Part shown: piece after piece, positions 15,262-22,904 of the stretch | Layout: every line of letters begins with the position of its first letter | Numbering within the stretch: position 1 is the stretch's first letter | Origin: Caulobacteraceae bacterium | GTDB lineage: Bacteria > Pseudomonadota > Alphaproteobacteria > Caulobacterales > Caulobacteraceae | Direction: 5' to 3' | Assembly: GCA_947476555.1 (NCBI GenBank) | Contig: CANJRI010000015.1 | Coordinates: 1-43,672, forward strand | DNA length: 43,672 nucleotides | Notes under the pieces: model-generated | What the model saw: the letters and a program-made list of their open reading frames with translations, nothing else | Databases searched by the model: none | What the model was told of the DNA's origin: nothing | Program-made: the position numbers and the translations under genes

Positions 15262-16014
15262 ATGACTTCGACCCGGTACAATCACCTGAAATCTGATTGG
15301 GAAGAGCGCCGGTCGCTCCGGGGGATTGGCGTACGGGTAGAAGAGCCGAACGCCCTGAAGGCCTGGACGCGTGATCCAGAAGGGTACCGGCGATTGACGG
15401 GGCAGGCGGAGGCCGAAGACCTCACGGAATTCCGGCGCCATCAGGAGGCGTTCAGACAGGAGGTGCGCAGGGTTGGTCGTGAGAACCGCTGGATGGCTGT
15501 GCCGGCCCTGGCTCCCGTTGTTGTCGGGCTGGGTTTGGGAGGTGCGGGTGCGATGGCCGCACGCGCCGCGGCCGCCGCTCCGAAACCCGGTCCGCTTGTT
15601 CTGACAGGCAGCGAGGCTTGGCCGGGAGTAGCCGGGCAGTCTGCGCGACGCATCGTGCGGGGCGCAAATAAAGCGCTGCGTAGACAGGGCCGAGCTAGGT
15701 TGGCCCAAGCCAACGGGATCTCCGCCGCCGATATGCAGGCTGAGGTCCATCATAGTTGGCCAATGGAGTTCAGCCGCATCCTACCGAGGGCCGATCCTAA
15801 TCGCTTGGCTAACCTCTGGGGGTTGCGCGGAGAAGCGCATGACATTGCGACCCGCGCGTGGGCGGATTTTCGACGTTCGCTAGGCGGGCGGCTTCCCACC
15901 CAGGCTGAGATCATGGAGGCTAAGCTTATGATCGATCGGCTGGTAGCGCCCTACGTCCGCCGGGCCGGTGTGCCGCGGAGCAACATCCCTCCCAGGGAGG
16001 GAGGGCCAGTATGA
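15262..16014 (+). CDS. Putative polymorphic-type toxin with HNH-like C-terminal nuclease motif
   Basis: A 250-residue protein. The N-terminal part (1-76) is charged and helical, a Gly/Ala-rich hydrophobic stretch covers about 78-106 (MAVPALAPVVVGLGLGGAGA), and the C-terminal domain (about 125-250) carries EVHHSWPMEFSRILPRADPN, then NLWGLRGEAHD and a conserved-looking W200. The order His163-His164, Asp178-Pro179-Asn180, Asn184 and His193 resembles HNH/colicin-like nuclease toxins found at the ends of polymorphic toxins. The start ATG 15262 has GGAG eight bases upstream; the frame is open back to 15175. Codons are less GC-biased than in neighbours, suggesting transfer. Its stop overlaps the start of an SUKH-type immunity gene (ATGA), which strongly supports the toxin reading. 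No secretion genes lie nearby. Confidence 0.6.
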   Translation: MTSTRYNHLKSDWEERRSLRGIGVRVEEPNALKAWTRDPEGYRRLTGQAEAEDLTEFRRHQEAFRQEVRRVGRENRWMAVPALAPVVVGLGLGGAGAMAARAAAAAPKPGPLVLTGSEAWPGVAGQSARRIVRGANKALRRQGRARLAQANGISAADMQAEVHHSWPMEFSRILPRADPNRLANLWGLRGEAHDIATRAWADFRRSLGGRLPTQAEIMEAKLMIDRLVAPYVRRAGVPRSNIPPREGGPV

Positions 16015-16538
16015 GACTGCCTGTGGCCCAGGCGGTGGAGCTTATAGAATCCAAGGGCCTGCTGAAGCGAGAGCGACAAGATCAGTCCGGCAAGGTCATT
16101 GCTCACGTCGCAGAGGTGCTCGGACGTGATTTACCGACTGATTTGATCGATTTCTATCGAGAGCGGATCGCGAGGATCGGTGATTTCACTTCGATTGTCC
16201 CCGACTGGAACGAGTACGTCGGTTGGCGCATGCCGGACTCGTGGATTAGGCGGTTACTCCATCTGGACGCAGTTCCTATTTTTGATGATGGCTGCGGGAA
16301 TATTTTCGGATTGGACCTGCGTCCCGATGTGGATGTGCCGGCCGTCTATTTCTTCGATCACGAGCGAGATTTCGAAGCGCCCGAATGGGCGGCGGGATCG
16401 TCTATCGGGACGTTTCTCCTAATCCTGGCGGAGAGTGACCGCGCCGTGGACGAGGGCTGGCCGGATGGCTGGGAATTGGAGATCGACCCCGACATAGAAC
16501 GATGTCCGCGCGCCCCGGCGATCTGGAATGCGGGTTAG
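16011..16538 (+). CDS. SMI1/KNR4 (SUKH)-family putative immunity protein
   Basis: A 175-residue cytosolic protein expected to neutralise the toxin encoded just upstream. The pattern is that of SMI1/KNR4 proteins: an N-terminal helix, LPTDLIDFYRERIARIG, a central VPIFDDGCGNIFGLDLRP, then VPAVYFFDHERDFEAPEWAAG and the closing helix IGTFLLILAES. SUKH proteins are a well-established immunity superfamily for nuclease toxins. The start ATG 16011 overlaps the toxin stop. Codon use is markedly less GC-rich at third positions (for example around 16120-16200) than in flanking genes, consistent with acquisition as a two-gene cassette. It ends 18 bases before the convergent ABC transporter operon. Confidence 0.75.
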   Translation: MRLPVAQAVELIESKGLLKRERQDQSGKVIAHVAEVLGRDLPTDLIDFYRERIARIGDFTSIVPDWNEYVGWRMPDSWIRRLLHLDAVPIFDDGCGNIFGLDLRPDVDVPAVYFFDHERDFEAPEWAAGSSIGTFLLILAESDRAVDEGWPDGWELEIDPDIERCPRAPAIWNAG

Positions 16539-16556
16539 TTCGATTCCTATGACGCC

Positions 16557-17312
16557 CTAGCGGCCACGCCACCACCTCAGCCCCGCCTGCTCGATCCGCT
16601 CCAGCACCGCGTGCACCGCCACGCCCATGGCGCCCAGGACCACCAGCGCGGCGATCATCCGGTCGGTCTGCAGGCGGGCGCCGGCGTCGAGGATCAGCCA
16701 GGCCAGGCCCCTGACGCTGCCGGAGCCGGCGCCGAATTCGGCCACCACGGCGCCGATGAGGGCGAGGCCCGCGCCGACCTTGTGGCCCTCCAGCAGGAAC
16801 GGAACGGCGGCGGGCAGGCGCAGCCGCGTGACCCGCTGCCAGCGGCTGGCGCCATAGAGGTCGAACAGGCGCTCCAGGTCCGGGTCGGCGGAGCGCAGGC
16901 CGGCCACGGCGCCGGAGAAGATCGGGAAGAAGGCCACCAGCACCGCCAGGGCCACCAGCGCCCGCTCCGGGTGGTCGAGGCCAGCCCAGATCAGCACCAG
17001 CGGAGCGATGGCGACCACGGGAGTGACCTGGACCACCGAGGCCAAGGGCCGGACGGCGCGGTCCAGCAAAGGGCTGAGGGCGGTGAGGATGGCCAGCGCC
17101 TGGGCGATCAGGCTGGCCGCCACCAGGGCGATCAGGGAGACGGCCAGGGTGTTCCAGGCGGCGGCGACCAGGGTCGGCAGATTCGCTAGGAGCGCCGCGC
17201 CGACGGCGGTGGGCGGCGGCAGGAAATAGACCGGCACGTCCATGGTCCGGCAGGCGATCTCCCAGGCGGCCAGCAGCACGGCCAGGAGGACGAAGGGGGC
17301 GAGGGCCCTCAC
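16557..17312 (-). CDS. ABC transporter permease (NMT1/SsuC/ThiX-like)
   Basis: A 251-residue inner-membrane permease of the nitrate/sulfonate/taurine/thiamine-precursor importer class. Five to six hydrophobic helices are visible (about 5-20, 50-75, 90-112, 118-140, 180-200, 218-235). The EAA cytoplasmic loop is present as LERLFDLYGASRWQRVTRLRLPAAVPFLLEG (split across residues about 147-176), which contacts the ATPase. It starts at GTG 17312, overlapping the ATPase stop (GTGA), and is the last gene of a three-gene operon on the minus strand. It converges on the immunity gene. Confidence 0.9.
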   Translation of the reverse strand: MRALAPFVLLAVLLAAWEIACRTMDVPVYFLPPPTAVGAALLANLPTLVAAAWNTLAVSLIALVAASLIAQALAILTALSPLLDRAVRPLASVVQVTPVVAIAPLVLIWAGLDHPERALVALAVLVAFFPIFSGAVAGLRSADPDLERLFDLYGASRWQRVTRLRLPAAVPFLLEGHKVGAGLALIGAVVAEFGAGSGSVRGLAWLILDAGARLQTDRMIAALVVLGAMGVAVHAVLERIEQAGLRWWRGR

Positions 17313-18040
17313 GCGACGATCCCCTCGGCGAGCGCCGCCGAGACCTGTTCGACCGTCGCACGGAAATCAGGGGTGACCCGGAAGCCTGGGGGCCGGGGCA
17401 GCGGGCCCGGGGTCTCGAACACGCCCGCCACGCGGCCGGGTCCCCTGGTCATCACCACCACCCGGGCCGCTATGTAGACCGCCTCCTCGACATTGTGGGT
17501 GACGAAGACGATGGCCGGCTTCGACGCCGACCATAAAGCCAGGACATCGTCGGCCAGGGACCGGCGGGTGATCTCGTCGAGAGCCGCAAACGGCTCGTCC
17601 AGCAGCAACAGGCGGGGGTCGGTGACCAGGGCGCGGGCGATGGAGACGCGCATGGCCATGCCGCCGGAGAGTTGGGCGGGACGGGCGGTCTCGTGGCTGG
17701 CCAGACCCACGCGGGCCAGGGCGGCGTCCGCCCGGGCGCAGGCGTCGGCGGCGCCGGCGAGTTCCAGGGGCAGGGCGACGTTGGCCCTCGCCGACAGCCA
17801 GGGCGCGAGGGTGGGAGCCTGGAACACCACGGCGGTCTCACCGCGGCCGGGTGTGCGCTCGACGCGGCCCGTGGTCGGCGCCTCCAGCCCGGCCAACAGC
17901 CGGAGCGCGGTGGACTTTCCGCAGCCGGACGGTCCCACCAGGGCCACCGTCTCGCCCGCGCGGAGGCTCAGGGAGAACGGTCCCAGGGCGCGGCCGCGGG
18001 GGTAGTCGACGACGACGTCGGTCAGCGCCGCGAGCGTCAC
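17309..18040 (-). CDS. ABC transporter ATP-binding protein (nitrate/sulfonate/pyrimidine type)
   Basis: A 243-residue ATPase that energises import. Walker A is GPSGCGKST (36-44), the Q-loop lies at VVFQAPTLAPW, the signature is LSGGM (124-128, with Met instead of the usual Gln), Walker B is LLLLDEPFAALD, and the H-loop is VTHNVEEAV. The short length and DEPFAALDEITR are typical of SsuB/TauB/ThiZ-like subunits. It starts at GTG 18040, overlapping the stop of the binding-protein gene, and its own stop overlaps the permease start, so all three are translationally linked. Confidence 0.93.
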   Translation of the reverse strand: MTLAALTDVVVDYPRGRALGPFSLSLRAGETVALVGPSGCGKSTALRLLAGLEAPTTGRVERTPGRGETAVVFQAPTLAPWLSARANVALPLELAGAADACARADAALARVGLASHETARPAQLSGGMAMRVSIARALVTDPRLLLLDEPFAALDEITRRSLADDVLALWSASKPAIVFVTHNVEEAVYIAARVVVMTRGPGRVAGVFETPGPLPRPPGFRVTPDFRATVEQVSAALAEGIVA

Positions 18041-19023
18041 TTCCCGGCGAACCGGAGCGTGTAGGCGGACTTAGGGTCCAGAGTGCGGGGATAGACCCCT
18101 TGAGCCGCCGCCACGTCGAAGAAGGCCTGCCAGCGGGCGTCGGTCATGGTCCCGACCGCGGCCTGCTGGTCGCCCTCGACGATATGATAGGCGCGAAGCT
18201 TGTCGCGGGCCTGGGCCAGGAGGTCGTCGGTCATCTCCGGATTGTGCTGCTTGATGAGGGCGTCGGCGGCGGCCGGGTCGCCGGTGAGGTAGTCATTCCA
18301 GCCTTGGGCGCTGGCGTCCACGAAGGCCTGGACCGCCGCCGGGTTCGCGGCGATCAGCTTGTCGGGGGCGAGCACCATGGTGGCGTAGCCGGGGTAGCCC
18401 TCGTCGGCGAGCAGGAAGACCTTCGGCTTCAGGCCCGCCTGCTTCTCGATCGTGTAGGGCTCGGAGGTCAGGTAGCCCTGCTGCACCGCCCGCTTGTCCG
18501 CCAGGAACGGCGCGGCATTGAAGGTGTACTTGCGCACCTGATCGTCGCTGAAGTCGTACTTGGCCTTAAGCCACACCCAGAAGGCGCTGACCGAGGCGTC
18601 GGCGAGCAGGATCGGGCGGCCCTTCAGATCGGCCAAGGATTTCACGGCCGGATCGGGGTGGGCGATCAGCACCTGGGGGTCCTTCTGCATGAAGGCCGCC
18701 ACCGCCTTCAACGGCGCCTGCTCGCGGGCCAGGTTCATGACGATGAAGCTGTTGGAGCCCATGCCGAGGTCGACGGCGCCGGCGGTCAGCAGTTGGGGGA
18801 CGTTTACCCCGGGGCCGCCCTGGACGATGGTCACGTCGAGGCCGCGCCTGGCGTACTCGCCCGAAGCCAGGGCCTGGTAGAAGCCGCCATGCTCGGCCTG
18901 GGCTTTCCAGTCGGTGGCGAAGCGGATGGACGTGCGGCCTGGGGCGGGCTCCTGCGCGGGCTTTGGCGAACAGGCCACGGCCAGGGCGGCGAGCGCGGTG
19001 GCCAAGGCGCGCAGAATTGTCAT
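18037..19023 (-). CDS. NMT1/THI5-like substrate-binding lipoprotein
   Basis: A 328-residue solute receptor. The signal sequence MTILRALATALAALAVACSP ends in a lipobox with lipidated Cys18. The mature part resembles ThiY/SsuA-like proteins: IRFATDWKAQAEHGGFYQAL, YARRGLDVTIVQGGPGVN, LLTAGAVDLGMGSNSF and LADLKGRPILL. The DWKAQAEHGGFY segment is close to the pyrimidine-binding THI5/ThiY signature, so a thiamine-precursor or related heterocycle is a candidate, but taurine, sulfonate or riboflavin-type substrates are not excluded. I found no TPP riboswitch upstream. GGGGGAG serves as ribosome binding site. It is the first gene of the operon. Confidence 0.85.
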   Translation of the reverse strand: MTILRALATALAALAVACSPKPAQEPAPGRTSIRFATDWKAQAEHGGFYQALASGEYARRGLDVTIVQGGPGVNVPQLLTAGAVDLGMGSNSFIVMNLAREQAPLKAVAAFMQKDPQVLIAHPDPAVKSLADLKGRPILLADASVSAFWVWLKAKYDFSDDQVRKYTFNAAPFLADKRAVQQGYLTSEPYTIEKQAGLKPKVFLLADEGYPGYATMVLAPDKLIAANPAAVQAFVDASAQGWNDYLTGDPAAADALIKQHNPEMTDDLLAQARDKLRAYHIVEGDQQAAVGTMTDARWQAFFDVAAAQGVYPRTLDPKSAYTLRFAGK

Positions 19024-19074
19024 GAACTCCCCCGTCGGATCGCGGGAAGCGTATGCGAGGGCGCCCCAATAGCA

Positions 19075-19112
19075 AGAGGGCGGCGCTCCGGTTTCCCGGG
19101 GCGTCGCCCTCT
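19075..19112. other. Strong imperfect hairpin upstream of the ABC operon
   Basis: AGAGGGCGGCG (19075-19085) pairs with CGTCGCCCTCT (19102-19112), ten Watson-Crick pairs plus one G-T, and the loop has an inner CCGG/CCGG pairing. It lies about 50 bases before the binding-protein start on the minus strand. It lacks a following U-run on either strand, so it is not a standard terminator. An attenuator or leader structure is possible. Confidence 0.5.
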
Positions 19113-19173
19113 AATCAGATCCGTTGGGGGATCTGCGCCTCGGGCCGGCAGTGAGTTCGATTAGCGGGCTGCC

Positions 19174-19187
19174 CCGCAGGTTTCCCT
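19174..19187. repeat. Direct repeat copy 1 (14 bases)
   Basis: CCGCAGGTTTCCCT is found here and again at 19215-19228, a period of 41 bases, within the gap upstream of the ABC operon. Confidence 0.7.
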
Positions 19188-19214
19188 CGCTGTCGATGTC
19201 TTTCGAAGATCGTT

Positions 19215-19228
19215 CCGCAGGTTTCCCT
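19215..19228. repeat. Direct repeat copy 2 (14 bases)
   Basis: This is the second exact copy of CCGCAGGTTTCCCT. It is followed closely by another TTTCCCGG, so the GGTTTCCC theme recurs three or four times between 19088 and 19235. Confidence 0.7.
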
Positions 19229-19462
19229 GTTTCCCGGCCTTTTCCGGACACTCTGCTCGCTTGATTTCAGGGTCCGCTGTCGCCAGCCTCGCCGTCCACC
19301 CGCGCCGCAGTTCCTTTCGGCCTGTTGACGTTGCCCCCGGATCGGGTATGAGGCAAGCGCCGCAGTTCGCCCCTGTGTGCGCAATCCGTCAAATCCCTGT
19401 GACAGACCTGTTAGCAACTGTTGTTGCTGGGGCGAATACAGCAGTGATTCCAAATGGATCAA

Positions 19463-19471
19463 GTTATCCAC
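19463..19471 (+). promoter_or_regulatory. Perfect DnaA box
   Basis: TTATCCACA is an exact match to the high-affinity DnaA box. It lies in an AT-richer pocket 11 bases beyond the 3' end of uup. A single box could titrate DnaA or regulate transcription; nothing else here indicates an origin. Confidence 0.4.
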
Positions 19472-19481
19472 AGGAAAGCCG

Positions 19482-21275
19482 TCAGCGGCTGGATTCCAGG
19501 GCCTCGCGGCGTTCCTCGAGGGCGAGCCACTCCTCCTCGGCGGAGGAAAGCTGCGCCTGGGCCACCTCCAGCGCGCGGCTGAAGCGGTCGAAGGCGGCCG
19601 GGTCGCGGGCGTAGAGGCCGGCGTCGGCGAGTTGGCCCTCCAGGATGGCGATCTTGCCGGGGAGGTCGTGCACCAGAGCTTCCAACTCGGCCAGCCGTCG
19701 CTGCTCTTTGAACGAAAGCTTGGCCGCAGGGGTCTGGGGCGCCCGGGCCTGTACGGCCCTTGGCGTTTCCGGGCCGGATGGTGAGACGCCGAAGAAGCCG
19801 GGGTTCTGACTGAGGAAGTCGCGCCAGCCGCCGGGGGTCTCCACCGCCTGCCCGCGGCCGTCCAGCCCGATGGTGGAGGTCGCCAGCCGGTCTATGAAGT
19901 CCCGGTCGTGGCTGACCAGGATCAGGGTGCCCTCATAGTCGGCCAGCAGATCCTCCAGCAGGTCGAGGGTGTCCATGTCCAGGTCGTTGGTGGGCTCGTC
20001 CAGCACCAGGACGTTGGCGGGGTTGGCCAGGGCGCGGGCCAGCAGCAGCCGGTTGCGCTCGCCACCGGACAGGCTGGCCACCGGCTGGCGGAGCTGGTTC
20101 TCGCCGAACAGGAACTGCTTGGCGTAACCGGCCACGTGCTGCGGGCGACCGCGCACCAGGACCTGATCGCCGCCGTCCGGGGTCAGCACGTCGCGGAGGG
20201 TCATCTCGGGCCTGAGGCCGGCGCGGGCCTGGTCGACATAGGTGACGGTGAGGCCGGTCCCCAGCTTCACCTCGCCGGCGTCGGGAGGGATTTCGCCGAG
20301 TAGGAGGCGGACCAGGGTTGTCTTCCCCGCCCCGTTGGGCCCGACCACCGCCACCCGGTCGCCGCGCAGGATGCGGGTGGAGAAGCCCTTCAGCAGCACC
20401 TTCTCGCCGAACGCCTTGGAGACCGCCTTGGCCTCCGCCACGCGCTTGCCCGACATGCCGGACGAGGCCAGGCCCATGCCCAGGGTCCCACGCGTGTCGC
20501 GCAGGCGGTCGGCCTTCTCGGCGCGCAGGGCCAACAGGGCGCGGCGGCGGCCCTCATTGCGGGCGCGGCGGGCGGTGACGCCGCGCAACATCCAGTGCTC
20601 TTCGCGCTCGAGCAGCTTGTCGAGCCGGCGGGCCTCCTCGGCGGCCTGGGCCTCGATCTTGGCGGACCAGTCGTCGAACTGGGCGAAGCCCTGGTCCAGC
20701 CGCCAGACCTGGCGGGCCTCCAGCCAGAAGCAGCGACCGGTCAGCCGCTCCAGGAAGGCGCGGTCGTGGCTGACCACCAGCACCGCGGCGCGGCAGGCGG
20801 AAAGCTCGGCCTCCAGGATCTCGATGGCCAGGATGTCCAGGTGGTTGGTCGGCTCGTCCAGGAGCAGGACGTCCGGGTCTTCGGCGAAAGCTCTAGCCAA
20901 GGCGCAGCGCCGCGTCTCCCCGCCCGAGAGGCCCTGGGCCGGCTTGGCCGGATCGAGGCCGAACCTCTGCAGGGTCGCTTCCGCCCGGTGGGCCGGGGCG
21001 CCGCCGGCGACGGCGTGGTCCAGCAGGGTGGAGCCGACGATCTCCGGCTCCTGGGGGACCATGGAGATGCGGGTCCCGGGCGTGATAGTCCGCTCGCCGC
21101 CGTCCGCCTGGACCTGGCCGGCGAGGATCCGCAGCAGGGTGGACTTGCCGGCGCCGTTGCGGCCGACCAGGGCGGCGCGGACCCTGGGCTCGAGCCCCAG
21201 ATCGACACCGTCGAACAGCATCCGGGGGCCGTCGGCCAGACGCACGTCCTTCAAGGCGAGGATGGGAGCTCTCAT
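19482..21275 (-). CDS. uup: ABC-F family ATPase Uup
   Basis: A 597-residue soluble protein with two ABC domains and no membrane segment. ABC-F proteins act on the ribosome or on branched DNA rather than in transport. Domain 1 has Walker A GRNGAGKST, signature LSGGE and Walker B LLLDEPTNHLD. Domain 2 has GPNGAGKTT, LSGGERNR and VLDEPTNDLD. The inter-domain linker (about 205-290) is charged and helical, and a C-terminal coiled coil (about 520-597, KEQRRLAELEALVHDLPGKI) is the hallmark of Uup, implicated in DNA binding. The start ATG 21275 has no clear Shine-Dalgarno. It is divergent from the YcgN-like gene by 46 bases. Confidence 0.92.
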   Translation of the reverse strand: MRAPILALKDVRLADGPRMLFDGVDLGLEPRVRAALVGRNGAGKSTLLRILAGQVQADGGERTITPGTRISMVPQEPEIVGSTLLDHAVAGGAPAHRAEATLQRFGLDPAKPAQGLSGGETRRCALARAFAEDPDVLLLDEPTNHLDILAIEILEAELSACRAAVLVVSHDRAFLERLTGRCFWLEARQVWRLDQGFAQFDDWSAKIEAQAAEEARRLDKLLEREEHWMLRGVTARRARNEGRRRALLALRAEKADRLRDTRGTLGMGLASSGMSGKRVAEAKAVSKAFGEKVLLKGFSTRILRGDRVAVVGPNGAGKTTLVRLLLGEIPPDAGEVKLGTGLTVTYVDQARAGLRPEMTLRDVLTPDGGDQVLVRGRPQHVAGYAKQFLFGENQLRQPVASLSGGERNRLLLARALANPANVLVLDEPTNDLDMDTLDLLEDLLADYEGTLILVSHDRDFIDRLATSTIGLDGRGQAVETPGGWRDFLSQNPGFFGVSPSGPETPRAVQARAPQTPAAKLSFKEQRRLAELEALVHDLPGKIAILEGQLADAGLYARDPAAFDRFSRALEVAQAQLSSAEEEWLALEERREALESSR

Positions 21276-21321
21276 GGGGGTGGTCAGATAGCGACTGGCC
21301 CGGCGGGCGCAAGGCTCCTAC

Positions 21322-21798
21322 ATGGGCGCCATGTCCAGCGAACCCTTCTGGCGCAGGAAGACCCTCGCGGCGATGACGGTCGCCGAGTGGGAGAGCCTGT
21401 GCGACGGCTGCGGGCTGTGCTGCCTGGTCCGGTTCGAGGACGAGGAGACCGACGAGGTCATCCCGACCCGGGTCCACTGCAAGATGTTCGACCCCGACGC
21501 CTGCCGGTGCTCGGACTACGCCAACCGGCGCCAGCACGTGCCGGACTGCATCAAGCTGACCCCGCACAACATCGAGGCGCTGGAGTGGATGCCGAAGAGC
21601 TGCGCCTACCGGCGTCTGCACGAGGGGCGGGACCTTGCCGAGTGGCACCCACTGATCTCCGGCGATCCGGAAAGCGTACACCGGGCCGGCATCTCGGTTC
21701 GAGGCCAGACCGTCAGCGAGACGGCCCTCGCCGATCCTGAGGACGCCCTGGATTTCGCCGCCTGGGACCTGGTTATCGAGCGCGACGGCGAGGAATAG
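21322..21798 (+). CDS. YcgN/UPF0260 family cysteine-cluster protein
   Basis: A 158-residue cytosolic protein of the YcgN (UPF0260) family, whose exact function is unknown. It carries the cluster CDGCGLCC (about residues 27-34), with further Cys in RVHCKMFDPDACRCSDYANR, PDCIKLTP and KSCAYRRL. This is the zinc- or iron-chelating CxxCxxCC pattern of the family. The opening PFWRRKTLAAMTVAEWESLC is characteristic. The start is taken at ATG 21322 with AAGG upstream; ATG 21331 (MSSEPFW) matches the usual family N-terminus better and is equally plausible. Confidence 0.92.
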   Translation: MGAMSSEPFWRRKTLAAMTVAEWESLCDGCGLCCLVRFEDEETDEVIPTRVHCKMFDPDACRCSDYANRRQHVPDCIKLTPHNIEALEWMPKSCAYRRLHEGRDLAEWHPLISGDPESVHRAGISVRGQTVSETALADPEDALDFAAWDLVIERDGEE

Positions 21799-21899
21799 GT
21801 GTGATGGCGTTGCAACACTTGGCCTTGCGTGACCAAACCACCGGTCCAATCTAGAAGTCGCATTCGACGCAGGGCTGATTCAGGAAAGGTTCGAGACGG

Positions 21900-22850
21900 T
21901 TGGCGCGCGACCCCTATCAGGAGCTGGGCGTATCCCGGACGGCTTCGGCGGACGACATCCGCAAGGCTTTCCGCAAGCTGGCCAAGGCGAACCACCCCGA
22001 CACCAATCCCGACGACAAGCCCGCCGAGGAGCGGTTCAAGCGCGTCAGCGCAGCCTTCGACATCCTGGGCGACGTCGAGAAGCGCAAGAAGTTCGACGCG
22101 GGCGCGATCGACGCCGACGGGCGTGAGACCTTCCGCGGTTTCGGCGGCGGCGGCGCGGGAGCGGGCGGCCCGTGGGGACCAGCCCCCGGGGGCGGTTTCG
22201 GCGGCGCGCGCGGCCGCCATCAGCAGGCGGATTTCGAGAACGTCGATCTGGGGGACATCCTGGGTGAGATGTTCGGCGGCGGCCGGCCGGCCGGTGGACG
22301 CGGCGGTGGCTTTGGCGGCTTCTCCCAGCGCGGCGCGGACGTCCGTGCAAAGCTGGAGGTCGACCTGACCGACGCCATCCGTGGTGGCAAGAAGCGGATC
22401 GCCTTCTCCGACGGCCGCACGATCGACGTGACCATTCCCAAGGGCGCCCAGGACGGCCAGACCCTGCGCCTCCGCGGCCAGGGCGCGCCGGGCCGATCGG
22501 CGCCGGGCGACGCCTTCATCGACATCGTGGTGGCCCCGCATCCGGTCTACCGCAAGGAAGGCGAAGTGCTGGTGATGGACCTGCCGGTCACGCTCTACGA
22601 CGCGGTCCTGGGCGGGAAGGTTGAGGCGCCCACCCCGGATGGTCCTGTGACCCTGACTCTGCCGAAGGGCTCCAACTCCGGCGCGCGGCTGCGGCTGAAG
22701 GGTCGTGGCCTTTCCGACGCCAAGGGCCATCGCGGCGACCTTTTCGCCCGGCTGGTCGTTATGCTCCCCGACAGCCCGGATGCGGCCCTCGAAGCCTTCG
22801 CCGAGACGCAGAAGCGGGAACGGCCCTATTCTCTCAAGCGCCGAACCTAG
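21900..22850 (+). CDS. DnaJ-type co-chaperone (CbpA-like)
   Basis: A 316-residue Hsp40. The J-domain (residues 3-68) has the essential HPD in KANHPDTNPD and QELGVSRTASADDIRKAFRKLA. A Gly-rich linker (about 78-140) follows, then the C-terminal substrate-binding domains (VRAKLEVDLTDAIRGGKKRI, VTIPKGAQDGQTLRLRGQG, GDLFARLVVMLP). The zinc finger of true DnaJ is absent, so this is the class II/CbpA type. It delivers clients to DnaK. The start is TTG 21900, supported by AGGAAAGG upstream and by the J-domain beginning immediately. Confidence 0.93.
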   Translation: MARDPYQELGVSRTASADDIRKAFRKLAKANHPDTNPDDKPAEERFKRVSAAFDILGDVEKRKKFDAGAIDADGRETFRGFGGGGAGAGGPWGPAPGGGFGGARGRHQQADFENVDLGDILGEMFGGGRPAGGRGGGFGGFSQRGADVRAKLEVDLTDAIRGGKKRIAFSDGRTIDVTIPKGAQDGQTLRLRGQGAPGRSAPGDAFIDIVVAPHPVYRKEGEVLVMDLPVTLYDAVLGGKVEAPTPDGPVTLTLPKGSNSGARLRLKGRGLSDAKGHRGDLFARLVVMLPDSPDAALEAFAETQKRERPYSLKRRT

Positions 22851-22904
22851 CCTAATAGACGTGTTCAGCGGGGGTTCAGTCCCCCAGGATTAGGTTCAGG
22901 GCCC

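Larger units (their letters stand above)
19024..19481. other. 458-base gap between the ABC operon and uup
   Basis: No convincing gene is present. A minus-strand frame at 19115-19471 opens with GTG and has a glutamine-rich product with non-GC third positions, so it is probably not coding. The gap contains a strong hairpin, two copies of a 14-base repeat, further GGTTTCCC-like stretches, a small AGCAAC-TGTT-GTTGCT hairpin at about 19412-19427 and a DnaA box. A structured small RNA on either strand is possible, but no known family was recognised. Confidence 0.5.

Noticed and set aside
19115..19471. 118-codon minus-strand frame upstream of the ABC operon
   Set aside because: It begins with GTG inside the DnaA box region, has low third-position GC and a repeat-derived sequence, and no recognisable domain.
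19463..19471. Replication origin suggested by the DnaA box
   Set aside because: Only one exact box is present, and the neighbours (uup, ABC operon) are not origin genes such as dnaA, hemE or parAB.
15134..19477. The 13-mer ATCCACAGGAAAG at 15134-15146 and again at 19465-19477 as attachment sites flanking an island
   Set aside because: Repeated 13-mers are expected by chance in a window of this size, there is no integrase or tRNA, and the ABC operon between them looks native.
19024..19481. TPP or cobalamin riboswitch for the ABC importer
   Set aside because: I looked for the TPP core (CUGAGA and ACCUGAUCUGGAUAAU) and the B12 box on the minus strand and found only fragments such as GGATCTGAT in the wrong context.
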